From: Hydractinia symbiolongicarpus
Taxonomy: Eukaryota; Cnidaria; Hydrozoa; Anthoathecata; Hydractiniidae
Length of the DNA: 64,000 nucleotides
Direction: 5' to 3'
Assembly: GCF_029227915.1 (NCBI RefSeq)
Contig: NC_079878.1
Location: 26,747,501 to 26,811,500, forward strand
The notes under the pieces were generated by a model, which ran no database searches, was not told the DNA's origin, and worked only from the letters and a program-made list of their open reading frames with translations. A program made the translations under genes and the position numbers. Below, one piece after another: positions 48,001-59,000 of this stretch (its first letter is position 1; each line of letters opens with the position of its first letter).

Positions 48001-48254
48001 TCTCCACATAATAATATTTTAAAAATTAGGAGGGACATTTCTTCCAAGAACGTTGACACAAATGTCAGCAATAACATGCACGTCAAAATAAACAAGTAGA
48101 CCTCCATTTGCTACTAAAAGATTTGAATAAGATGAAACTTACTAATCTGTATCCAGAATGTTCAGTTTGCACCGCAACATCACTTTTTTTAGGTTCTTGT
48201 TTTGTTATTATCAATTCTTCCTGCATTTTTGACATTGTATGCTTTTCAATCGTC
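42018..48254 (-). CDS. ATF7IP-like: ATF7IP/MCAF-like protein, C-terminal FN3 domain, three exons
   Basis: Exons are 48254-48143, 43246-43085 and 42857-42018. They join in frame: 31 codons from ATG 48,235, then 54, then 280 with the stop, giving 364 residues. GT donors and AG acceptors are present. Exon 2 encodes a helix ISSVIHDAFLEITDVARRAL then a charged coiled coil. The final exon has a low-complexity acidic linker (about 86-235) and a C-terminal FN3 domain (about 240-360). The FN3 segment WQRIGSMRSLQLPIECTI and later YYLSVVARDRNNRFG match the ATF7IP/MCAF FN3, which ends that protein too. In mammals ATF7IP partners SETDB1 in H3K9 methylation and its FN3 binds MBD1; that role is inferred here. 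The protein is much shorter than mammalian ATF7IP, so more 5' exons may exist. The frame is open upstream of the chosen ATG. Confidence 0.75.
43568..43675 (-). pseudogene. CENP-B/Tigger-type transposase N-terminal relic
   Basis: From ATG 43,675 the frame reads MAAKRKLAVKILAEKCQFLK then DLEKGI, a TGA stop, then SKDVAEK. The order KRK-L-EK-xx-LKDLEKG-x-SKDVAEK is the helix-turn-helix start of Tigger/CENP-B proteins, which bind transposon ends. The stop and the loss of everything after AEK show that it is dead. Confidence 0.7.
43883..44766 (+). mobile_element. TTAA-flanked MITE, inserted in the Tigger relic
   Basis: TTAA (43,883-43,886) precedes CCCTATTAGGAATGGGGGGC. The right end CCCATACCAAATAGGG is followed by TTGA (one change from TTAA). 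The 876-bp interior is homologous, in reverse orientation, to 50,716-51,620 (for example GACCGGAATA and AATTTACAGACC match on opposite strands). It encodes no protein. Confidence 0.7.
45412..45589 (+). CDS. Possible plus-strand exon of unknown gene
   Basis: The stretch is bounded by TTGTTGTCAG and a GTGTGT donor and is open throughout. It encodes NDITSQKEFFGNASDNCSYT and SLSDEAKFSYRSKKPIGLLR ending RKRKK. A second candidate at about 46,226-46,320 (TTTGTTTCAG acceptor, SNLDPKAFFFMPYRDKRDKE, then GTGAGT) may follow, but its phase does not join directly. No family is recognised. It lies inside the large intron of the opposite-strand ATF7IP-like gene and could be chance or a mobile-element relic. 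Confidence 0.2.
46398..46426 (+). mobile_element. Solo Helitron-like 3' end
   Basis: GTGGTTTCTTCCAC forms a small hairpin and is followed by GGGAATTCGA and CTAG (46,423-46,426), then T. This matches the 3' ends of the copies at 32,795 and 33,370. No 5' TC end of the same family was found upstream, so it is probably truncated. Confidence 0.4.
46771..46883. repeat. Small foldback repeat
   Basis: GGATTTTTGACGGCC at the left and GGGCCATCAAAAATTC at the right are imperfect inverted copies about 100 bases apart. A CCCGGGCTTTTCCGCGGG hairpin lies near the right end. It may be a miniature inverted-repeat element. Confidence 0.35.
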
Positions 48255-49290
48255 CTTTACAAGAAAAAAGTTAATCCATAGTCACATATGTGTTTTTGAT
48301 CTTTGATTTGATCAATTATACAGAACAGAACATAGAACAAAACAGCGACTGATTAATTGCCTTATCAACGTAGAAATTAACAAGTAATTGAAGAGTCAGG
48401 CTCCAAATTTAAATCAGGGCAATAGGGTCTAATTATCTAGTAACAATCCTGACCGACAAAAAAACTAGAACGACGTGTACTCTAATATAAGGGATATGGC
48501 ACCGTCCAGCACTTTGGTGCTTGCATCTAACGATTATAGATGTTTGTGTTTGGAGATTATAACAAACATTAGAAATTCAAAGATGCAACATGGAATGTTT
48601 AGAAGAAGGAGTAGGTGATGTGCCGTGAAAAGGTGTGGTAAATGAAAAATTATTCATATAAAACAGAGCCTTAATGTCCCCAGTACTAACATTTTTTTTA
48701 CCAGTAAAGATATTATCACTTATAGTCCATTGTTAGGTAAATATTTAATGAAGAACCCACTCTCCTTGCCTTTGTAAAATATCAGCAATTTTTTTTAGTG
48801 CATTCTTCCCAGTTTTAATGTACATTTCTCAACATTTTATTACAACTGCACGGTCAGCAGAGAAATAGAATTTTTTAAATTAAGTTCTAATAATGCAATT
48901 TATTCTGTCGTATACATCTTAACAGAATACCAACTGCTGAATACCAGTCAGTTTATAAAATTTATAAATTTCTAAACAATGATTTTAGTTTCGTGAATGA
49001 TGAAGTTACAGCTGTGAAAAATTTTGTTTCAAAGTTTTGATAACTTTGATTCCATGAAACTTGTTAATTATTTATGTATTTTTTACACGTGAAGTTATCA
49101 TAAATTTTTGGGTGATTCTATTTATTAGTGCTTAATATGGCAAACAAAAAAACGTATGGCAATTAGATAGATGTTGTCTTGAGTTCTAAATACAAACCTT
49201 ATATATGTGAAGATATTAGTGCCAAATTAATATTGAAGAATCTATTTTATTTTGGAACTACACATGATATTCAAACGATACTTGACGAAG
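48255..49290. other. Upstream region of the ATF7IP-like gene
   Basis: No additional coding exon could be identified with confidence. The sequence is AT-rich. A promoter or noncoding first exon may lie here. Confidence 0.4.
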
Positions 49291-49296
49291 AAATCC

Positions 49297-50069
49297 ATAT
49301 TTGGGCGGATTCCCCCCCCCCCCCTGCCAATTTTATTTAATAACTCTTACATAGCTTAGTTATTTACTGAGGCGTTGTATCGATTTATTTGATTCCAAAT
49401 CTATAGGTCGCATATTTCTTAGACCCTTTAAACCAGCCCTCATATTTTTTATGAAATCCTTGTAATCAATAAAATATGTGAAACTTCCCTTTGAATTTTA
49501 CTTAGAACTTGAAACTTACAACATAACTTTATTTTATCAAGAAAAATCATTCCAGAGAGCTTGGAGACTTGGTTAACTCGATTTCCAGACTTTACCTGAA
49601 AATTGAGATAAATTGGATTTTGTCATTTTTCCTTATGAAATATGTAAAAACCTGAAAGTATGTTAAATATCTTTTATTTAGCTACCAAAAATTCAAACAG
49701 GCTGTTAAAATTAGCTAAAAAACCAAAACTTCCCCTCCAAGAACTATGAAGGAAACATGGTATTGTATTGAAACTTGACTAAGTCGTTGGAACACCATTG
49801 GGATAAAAAAAATTGAATGACGTCATTCCGTCAGTGATGACGTCATCGCAAAAAATAAAAAGATTAAATATATGATAAATTTGAAAAATTAATTCAACTA
49901 AAAGATTATAAGGCAAAAACATTGTGGCGTAATGATTTATTCGGAAAATTTTAATGACCAACAACGCAATTTTATTGAATAATATATTTCGAGTTTTTGT
50001 AACTTATCATCAGATTTATTCTCTATCAAACGTAGGCCTTCTTAACCCCCCCGGCCCGAATAGGGTTAA
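49297..50069 (+). mobile_element. TTAA-type MITE, left end lost
   Basis: The right end GGCCCGAATAGGG is followed by TTAA (50,066-50,069). The interior follows the same order as the complete copy at 20,070-20,630 (a GCGGATTCC plus C run at the left, then a CGATTTCC...TTTTC stretch, then a conserved right half). A clear left TTAA terminus was not found before the C-rich tract at 49,308-49,324. Confidence 0.5.
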
Positions 50070-50715
50070 GAATAGCGGTTAGAAAAATATATTTTTGAGA
50101 CTTCAGGCACATAAAAACTATGAAGCCTGATGAAGTCAAATTAAAGAAAATTTATTTGTCTCACAATATATCGTTTAAAATTATGAAAAAGCTTAGCTGT
50201 AGAATAGTTTGCTTGCAGCTTTGAAAACTTATTAGTACAGTTGACTTTCAAATACATGCAAAAAGTAACTCAAGGATATATGAAACACCATGTGGATTAT
50301 TTTTAGACTAGTTCCATCCACCATCAATAGAGGAAAAATTATTCCACATGTATAGGTTAATTGAGTTTATTTATCTGACTCTAACAATCATTTTATGGTA
50401 ATATATTTAGTAAGTAATTATGAAAATAACTAGAATTAATTACTTATATAAAATAGTACCAGCGTATACAATCTGTTAAAGCTGATTGCACTGATTATGA
50501 TGCGCAGTAAAGACAGTAATCACAAAATGTATTATAAAGAATATAAAAAAATTAAACTTAAAAGTGAATTAAGGTTTTATTAACATTAAAGTTCCGCTTT
50601 CCCTTTTTTCCTTGATTATTTACTAACTTACTGACACAGGAATTTTGTTAGAATTTTTTTTGTAGCACTTAGTTAAAATTTCTTCATATCTTCTAACTCT
50701 ATTCAGGCATGGCTC

Positions 50716-51620
50716 TTAACCCTATTTGGTATGGGCTTTTTGACCCTTGTAAGTATGGGGGGGGCATAAAGTGCCCGCGGGCTGTAACTCTTGTTTATGG
50801 TTTTAGGTGACGAAAATTGACACAAAAAAGCATCATTTTGTTTAGACTTCATTAGTGACAAAATATTTGGGTTGACATGTCATCACAGCAAGTGATGACG
50901 TCATACTGAGACAATGGTTGGAGAAGATATGTCTTTTTTGGAAATTCTCGTTTTTTTACCCTTTTTAAAAATATTTAGAGTACTATTCATTAAAAAAAAC
51001 TAATATAAAAATGTAAGATATTATTAGGAACATTTACAGGTGTTATGATGGCCAAGGATTTCTCTAGAGAGAAAATGGAAATCGATCTGAATTCAATTTT
51101 TTTTAAAAAATCAATATTTGAGAACATTGGTGTTAGTAGCTGTGATAGAATAAAACTTGGTATATCTATGCGTATTAATGTTAGTAACTACTCAATCAAG
51201 GCAAATTGGATTGACATGTGACAAAATGACCTATTACATCATCATATGACGATAGATTTAAAAAATAGGAAAATACAAATATTTCTGTCTGTAAATTACC
51301 ATTATTTTGGTCTGCAAATTACACAGTGTGTATGTTAATATTGTATGATAATTTTATTTCACTACAAACGCATAATCAAATATTCCTACAACTGGTAACA
51401 TTTATTTTTAGCACTACAGCAAAAGTTGATATGACCACCTGTTAATACAGGATAAAGTGACAATGACAGAATAATTTCTTTAATAAAAAGAATATTTTCC
51501 GAAAGTCCTAGTTAGGGAAAAGTGCCAAAATTTCAAGGAATCCAGTAACTACAAAGTTATGGGACTCTGAAACTGCCGTGGGCACTTTAAACCCCCCCCC
51601 CCCCAACCAAATAGGGTTAA
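50716..51620 (-). mobile_element. TTAA-flanked MITE, complete copy (897 bp)
   Basis: TTAA at 50,716-50,719 and 51,617-51,620 flank CCCTATTTGGTATGGGC at the left and CCAACCAAATAGGG at the right, a 10-bp inverted repeat (CCCTATTTGG). It is in reverse orientation to the copy at 43,887-44,762 and aligns with it along its length. A GTGCCCGCGGGC palindrome lies near the left end and a C run near the right. Confidence 0.75.
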
Positions 51621-52879
51621 AGACCGGGCTTCGACAAGGGGGGTAGGTAGCTGCCCCTTCAAAAGTGTTTACAGAGACATCGTATTTTACAAATATTTGT
51701 TAGCACAAAAGAGGACAATTTGCGAAATGAATAATTTGTCCCATTACTAATTTTCCTTGACGCACTATGACCTTGTTTTTTCTTCCAATAAGCTATCTGA
51801 GAAGATAATCTCTGTATTGTTGATTGTTATCACCGCAGACATTTCGATTGCGTCACTAGTGTCTCGTAAAATATTCATACAAAACATTGTTTTGAAATCT
51901 CAGCCTCTTTAATTGGTGCAGATGTCAATATTTTAGTTAAAATAGATTTAAAAGTTGATTGAGAAGAACAAGCTTTGCAAAGATGTTCCAAAACTATGGG
52001 GTGATACTTTTTCTTGTTAAAAACTTATAAAAAGTGTTTCGGGCATGCATTTTCGGTAACTTTCATTTTGTGTCTAAGAAATCCAAGTATACTGTCAGTA
52101 TATAAGTATTTATTTTATTAAAAAGTTGGTAAGTTAAGAAACAACAACAACAATAGTAAAAATGAGAACAACTAACTTTTGAACTGCAAAAAGATACTGC
52201 AAACAACTAAAGAACTTGAATCAAACAATTTAGTGTGAGGCTTTTTGAAAATTGGGAAATTTTGGATTTTGAGCTATGATGATTGTTATGAAAAGAATTC
52301 CCATAAGAAGTGGTATAGCATTATTCATGATATAACAATTTTTAACAATAAAATTTATTTTTCATCACAGGCTTTCCTAAATTTTGTTGGCACTTTCTAT
52401 GAAAGACTCAGACAACTAATCTCTACGATTAAGGACATAATCGCAATCTTCTTTTTTTCGCAAGCGGAACTGGAATGAAGCGGAACAGGAATGAACTTGT
52501 GTCTTTAAGCTTTCTATTATTCCATGGGAGGGAAGTGAGTGTGATTTTTGAAACTGAAATAAAGAAATCAGTTATTCTTTTTTCCACTCAGTCAAATCAT
52601 ATCCTCTCCTTCTCTTGCTAACAATGTTTTTAAACCGAAATTTCCATTCAATAATTTACTCTAAGCACAAAAGCCTTTGATCCGAAAATTAGCTGCATAA
52701 ATTAGCCTTATAATTTCCTGTAACCTTTTATCTATATTCTGTATTTAAATTTTCTTGTGATGTAAAGGTAAAAAATATTTTACCTCCTTGCTTTTTTAAG
52801 AGCTGGTCAAACGATCTAGTAATCTTTACAAAACGTCCCAGAGACAATACAGGATTTTATACAAGTTATTATTAACAGA
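51621..52879. other. Noncoding stretch
   Basis: AT-rich sequence with no exon, RNA gene or complete repeat that I can support. Confidence 0.4.
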
Positions 52880-53075
52880 CTAGTCAATAAGGTCCGTGGA
52901 AAGATCCACTTAGGCAGAGAAAAGATAGCAAAAAAGCTGCATTTAAATTTTGATATAGCCAGCGCTGTATGTCGCGTTCATATACTTAAAAAATAAACTT
53001 GGAATTTGGAACTCGCAACATCTATTGTGAGGAGCTTAAAGCAGACAGACAAAAGCTCCGTATTATTATAAGAGA
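52880..53075 (-). mobile_element. Short Helitron-like element, 196 bp
   Basis: On the minus strand it starts TCTCTTATAATAATACGG at 53,075, preceded by A. It ends GTGGATCTTTCCAC (hairpin), GGACCTTATTGA and CTAG at 52,883-52,880, followed by T. Both ends match the family at 32,091-33,427, and the middle is an internal deletion. Confidence 0.75.
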
Positions 53076-56000
53076 TTATATAGAGACTTTTTACAACCGG
53101 CTTATAAGGAAAAACGCAGCGCCGATTTGTTAAAAAGCCTTTCCAAAATGGTGGATTATATGTAAACAAATAACATTGCTGGAAAATTGTTAAAACATAG
53201 CTACATATATATAGGATAAGTAATAAGTAATAAAGTAATAAGTTATAATAAACACAAAATTTCGATAACTCCGCCAGAAGAACAGCAAGAAATGTTGAAA
53301 ATCTCAAATCCACTGCTTTTTTTTATAAAAATTCATCAGCACAATGAGAAACACGAAATATGGCATAAAATTTGTGATAGACTCTCCTTCTGATGAAGAA
53401 TAAATCTTGGTTCAAAACACATTTAAAAAGGGTTCTGTACTTCGTCATGCGAGTGTTTTGTTTTGAAAAACAATAAAATTAAATCAAACTTTTTTTTTAA
53501 CAAAACCTGGTTTTTACAACTTTGTTGCAAGTACATCCTTAGAAAATATTCCTGGTTTCTACAAACCCAAATTTTTTGATATTATTATTACTTGTTTGAC
53601 ATTAGATTTAACAAAATGTCATACAGAATATTGGGGGATAGTGACAAATGAATGCTACAGAAGAAATTAAACAATTTTCATTGATACATCCAGAACATTG
53701 TAAAATGTGGCATGATTGCATGAGTGCCACACCATATAACATATATGTCGAACGGCTGGCAAATGTTGCACAATATTTGGCATAAAATTGTGTATTAGAT
53801 GTTGCAATTGTTTGACTGGTGCTTTATATGCAATCTTGTGCCTGCTAGATACAGGTAAGAGAGCAGCAAATATGGTTTTTGTCTTTTGAGATTCTTGTCC
53901 ATTTCTTCCTTGCCAAAATTATGAAAATGTAAATTTAAACTAATGAACTAAAGAAAGTTCAGTGGAAGAACCTAAACAACAATTTGTTTTTTCATAAAGC
54001 GTCGTCTTTATATTAATATTTTAACTCAGGTTTGATGTGGCGTTAAATTTTTCTTTTTACAGGCTCATGCTTAATTCTTGTTTGTTTAATGTTTTCTTGG
54101 AAAGATTGAATTGACGTGTTTGCCTGTCAAAGGAAATTAACCCCACAGTTTGAAAATGGCAAAATGACATTTCTCCGAGTCAAGATATTTTTAACCATAT
54201 CATTTTTCAAGGATCATTCTTTTTTAAATTTAGGTTGATTTTCGCCATTTGCAGTCGGCAGTTCTGTAATGTATGAAGCAAATTTTCTATAACTTTGTCC
54301 AGTACTACAGGTAATTTTTTAAAAGAAAGTCACATTTAAAATTTCACTTTTACTTTTAATTTCACAAAATGAGGAGCTCGTAGACTTTTTTGTTATATAA
54401 TCTGGTCTGCAAAATACTGCATTACCACCCCAAAAAACCACCCCAATTTATATTACGCAGTACTTAGGACTACAAAACATATTTTTTCCTTTCTAGATGG
54501 AAAAGTGTCATGCTTACACTATTGAACCGTAAGGTTATTTCCGTTAACACAGGGAGTAAGCAAACGCGTGGATTCGATCATTAAAGAAGAAAGTGACGCA
54601 ATTTCTGAAGAATATCGTGTAATAAACGGACCACACTAAGGGTTAAGGTGCAAGAAATGATATTCACTTTAGAACCACATAGACGTCTAGACAACCTGTT
54701 TATGAATAATTAATTTTTATGATGAATTTGCTATATTTTTTTCAGTGTTCTTTTTGGCGGTAAAACAAGCTACGGACTGTAGAATATATTAACTATCACT
54801 AAACCAAAAGTTTATATTGATGAGGAAACGAAGACAACACGAAGAACTGTATTTGTTAGAAAATGCTACGTGACTAGTTTTAAGAATGTAATTGATAAAA
54901 ATATTTTAAAGTCATTGTTGTTGCTTAGACTGGCTTTAGCTATGTACATTAAACTGTTGTTATGCAAATTTCCGAAGGATATAGCTAGTGGCCTAGTTCA
55001 AAAGGTTTGTAGTTTATTTTATAAGAAAGTTTAAGTTAATAGCAAGGTAAGTACTTGTATCGAATAAATCATGGATATCCAATATATAATAATATATAAC
55101 TTTTCTGTCCTTTTTAGTGATATTTGGATGCCTAGCATAATATTTCAGATGATTTCAGTTTTTTTTTTGTTCTCAGGGATCATAAAATCGCCACCGCCAT
55201 TTTCGTATAAGTCACAACCAACAGCTGTTTCATAGCTCCTTTAAGTCTGTAATTTAACACGCCAAAGGTCCAGATTATAACGATGTTTTTCGTACAAAGC
55301 TGATAAAACTAATGTTACTTTTATAATTCCTTCTCTCTCTATCCTTCTCTTTCTTATATTTTCTCAATTTAGCATGGTTGAGTAGCAAATACTTTCTTGA
55401 AGGTCGGGCAAACAAAAAAAACTATTTTGTCGCAGCCACAAAATAAATTCTAAGCGAGGAAAAAAAATTAGGGTACTTCTACATCCTAAAATCTACTAAA
55501 ATAATTACTATAACGACACAGAATTATATCTATATTATACACAAATATCTATATTCCTTCCTAGCAACATTTTTACAAAGTTTCGTAGCTATTTGGGACA
55601 AAAAAGGTAAGTTTGAGACGTAGTTACCAGCGAACATAAAAAGCAAGATCTTCAACTCAGAATTACACATATTTTTTATTTGTCTTAGAGTGACAGCGTT
55701 TTATAACCTTCGTTAAACCAAACTGAACAAAAGTTACATCCCGCGGGCACTTTATGCCCCCCCCCCCCTATACTTACAAGGGTTAAAAAAGCCCATATCA
55801 AATAGGGTTAATAATTCTTGGACTTTATAAACACCTGTCACGGCCAATAGGCTGCGTTTTTTGCAATGCAAGCGTACAGTATTGCGTATTTTAATATAAT
55901 TTTATCCCATCACATCAGTTACTGAGACTTCTATGTTTTTTTTTTGCGTAAAAATATTAAAATTTAGGATAAAAATAGAATAATAAATTAGCTACCTTGA

Positions 56001-59000
56001 GTTTTGTAAAAATCTTTTCAAGAACCCAAACATTTATGTGAACTTTATAGCGTAATTTATATCTCGACAATACATAAAACCAATATAAGGCCTTTTTCCT
56101 AATCGAAAACCAACAGCGATATGTGATTATAGAGTTTCATTCCAAAAGCGTTGCTAATGGTGTGTTATTACGGCGTTCAAAAGACAAAGTGCTTGCATAA
56201 AACCAGAACAATTATATATTCCATATTTCGTAGGGTCACTTATATTGTTGTCATATAAATGAGGATTTTAATTAACCGTTTAATTGGGAATCGTTTTACG
56301 TGACATTGTTGCTAAGGCAGTGAGTTCCTTGTTGAATTAGGTTGTTGCTATGATATGAACTTTAAAAATTAACGTTTTAATTAAAATCTTCTGTCCGTTG
56401 TAAAGCTGGATTTCACTTAGAAAAAAATTAAATTATAGAAACATACTTAAATATTTTTTTCCTCTCTATTTGTTTTCCTTTTAGTTCACAAAAAAAGTTA
56501 AATTGGATTAAAACAGGTAAGAACTCAAAATCGTATCTGCGAATCAAAAATTAAAAATCACAATTTTCCAATCCTATTTGATCCTTGTATTAAATGGAGT
56601 TATTATTAAATAGAAAACAAGCTTGGAAGCTGGATTTTTTTCTACTCTCCAGTCTGATTTAAATAAAAGTGTTACAAGTTGTGGCCTCAGTTGATCCGAA
56701 AACAAATTAAGCACACAGTGAAAATAAATTAGATCTACTTATAGTCGACACGAATATTAAATTTTACAGAGTAAATTACATGCATGAGCGATTCTATTAT
56801 TAATACGACATTTTAAATGTGTTTCGAGTCGTCAAAGATTGTCAAAGATGAAGGATATGTAATAAATAGTTATATTCGGACAGAGGTCGTATTTTCTCGG
56901 TAGATCTTTATTTCATATTTATTTTAATATCTTACTTTACTTTACTGATAAGGAAAATGTGTTTTTTGATGAAACGAGTTATACATGCATCTTTTAAAAA
57001 TTACCCATTTATTTGGAAGAAATTTTATGTACCTTTTGGTTTTCATCAAATTTATGGCCACAGCTCTCCGCATAATAATTTTCCCTGGTCCCAATGCTTG
57101 TAATCTGGCGGCCTGGAAGTTAAAACCATTCCCCTCCCAAAGTCAATCATCGTATATTTTGTTTTTGTAATAACCAACCAAAACTCTGCTAACTTTAGTT
57201 TTTTAGAATTTAAGAATATTAAGCTCTTATTCAAACGCAAGAACACTTTAATCTAAAACCGTTCAAATGAAAGGGTAACTGATTTTTGCTCACTGACAGT
57301 GACAGTGATGCGAAAATGTAAATCTCCTTCAAATTGATATCTAAACATTTCGTCACTGCATGTAGAACAGGTGCTTATGTGTTCTCTTGTTTTTACATCA
57401 TTGTTTGTTCTCCTGTTTAAACCTTAACATTGCCCAATTATGCACACAAATGGAGAAACATAAAAAATAAAAAGTTAAAAAACAAAGATTATAATGACCA
57501 TGGAAGTTTAAATGAAGGGGAGATACATTTTCTTTAAAGCCATATGGATGATTTAGTTGCAGTAGCTGACAAAATCTACGATTGCAGTCTTTGTGAAGGA
57601 GTTAACAAAAAAAAAAATAAGTTTATCTTGTAGACATTATATTATATGTTCTGGAAGTATTAACAAAAATGCATGTTTTGATTTTTCATTCCAACTTCGT
57701 TTGTTTCGAGATCTTAAGTACATCACTCTTCAAAAAATCTTCTTCTTATACTCCTTGTTCACATAAAACATTTCACATTTATTATTCTACTTTTATAGTA
57801 ATACACGCTAATTATAGATTCAATAAAGAAATAAATAAAAAACATTCAGCAAATCAAAACATTAACAATAGCTATTATCTGCGTTTTCAACGGAGAATTT
57901 GCTCAAATTTATGTCAGAAATAGGAACCTATACACGAAAATTTTCAGAGATGTTTTCTTGAAACTAATTGTGCCATGATTACAACGGCGTCACAATGGCG
58001 CATGTATTTCTGATGTTTTAAGCCATCTTTTGTAACACATATTTTTAATTTTTTTACACTTTCTTTAAATGCTTTCAATGTTTACATATCCTCTAAACGT
58101 GATTGGCTAATAAAACTTAGAAGCAATTTAGACTACAGATTTCATAAAGTTTATTTAAATGGCTTTGTTCAGTAAAATAGCAATCTTACATTGGGATAAA
58201 ATGAGTCACCACACTTTTGCGTTAAAATTGCAATTGCATACAGCCATATTGAATTTTCTCTGTATTTCTTTTAAGATTTATTTCTTAAGCTGATAATATT
58301 TTTTTTAAAAAAATCATTGTCTTCTCATTGTCTTGTCTTTTTTCTGTAAGCAGGCTTTCTTAAGTAACGCGTCTTGCTCCAAGTTACGCTACTTCTAAGA
58401 ATAGTGGAAAACATTTTTTGTCGAGAAATGGTCTACAAAAAGCTGCTTTAGAATTTTAAAACATTCATAAGTATTGCTTGTAAAAATGCGCCTAATTGCA
58501 GTTAACAGACGCTGTTGTCTCACGTGACACAAGTGTATGTTGTTTGTTATCACATGACAATTTTACGTAAAAGATTAGTGCATACTAGAGTTCAATCAAA
58601 ACATGGTTACCATTTTTATTTGTTATGAACCTAAACCTAAGGATCCCTTACACAAAGCACGTAACGTAGCAATGTAATAAATTAATTAAATGTAAATAAA
58701 TTAGATATAGCTACGATTTAATGATACGCTTGCTGATCGAGCCTCTTACCATTGTGTGACCTTTTAACGTGTATCTTATCTTCTCTCAACTTCTAAAAAG
58801 TTTGCCACTTTTCATTCCATCAGCGTTGTGTTATGACACGTGATGTTAATATAAAATTAAAGCGACCACGTGATAATATTTCAAAAATATATCCATTTTT
58901 TTAAACAAAACATAGCGGCGTTATGCTGTTTTGATATTTCAGTGTTTTGAGTAGTTTTTGCAAAAGCTTATTGATTAGACGAACTATTCGATTGGTTAAT

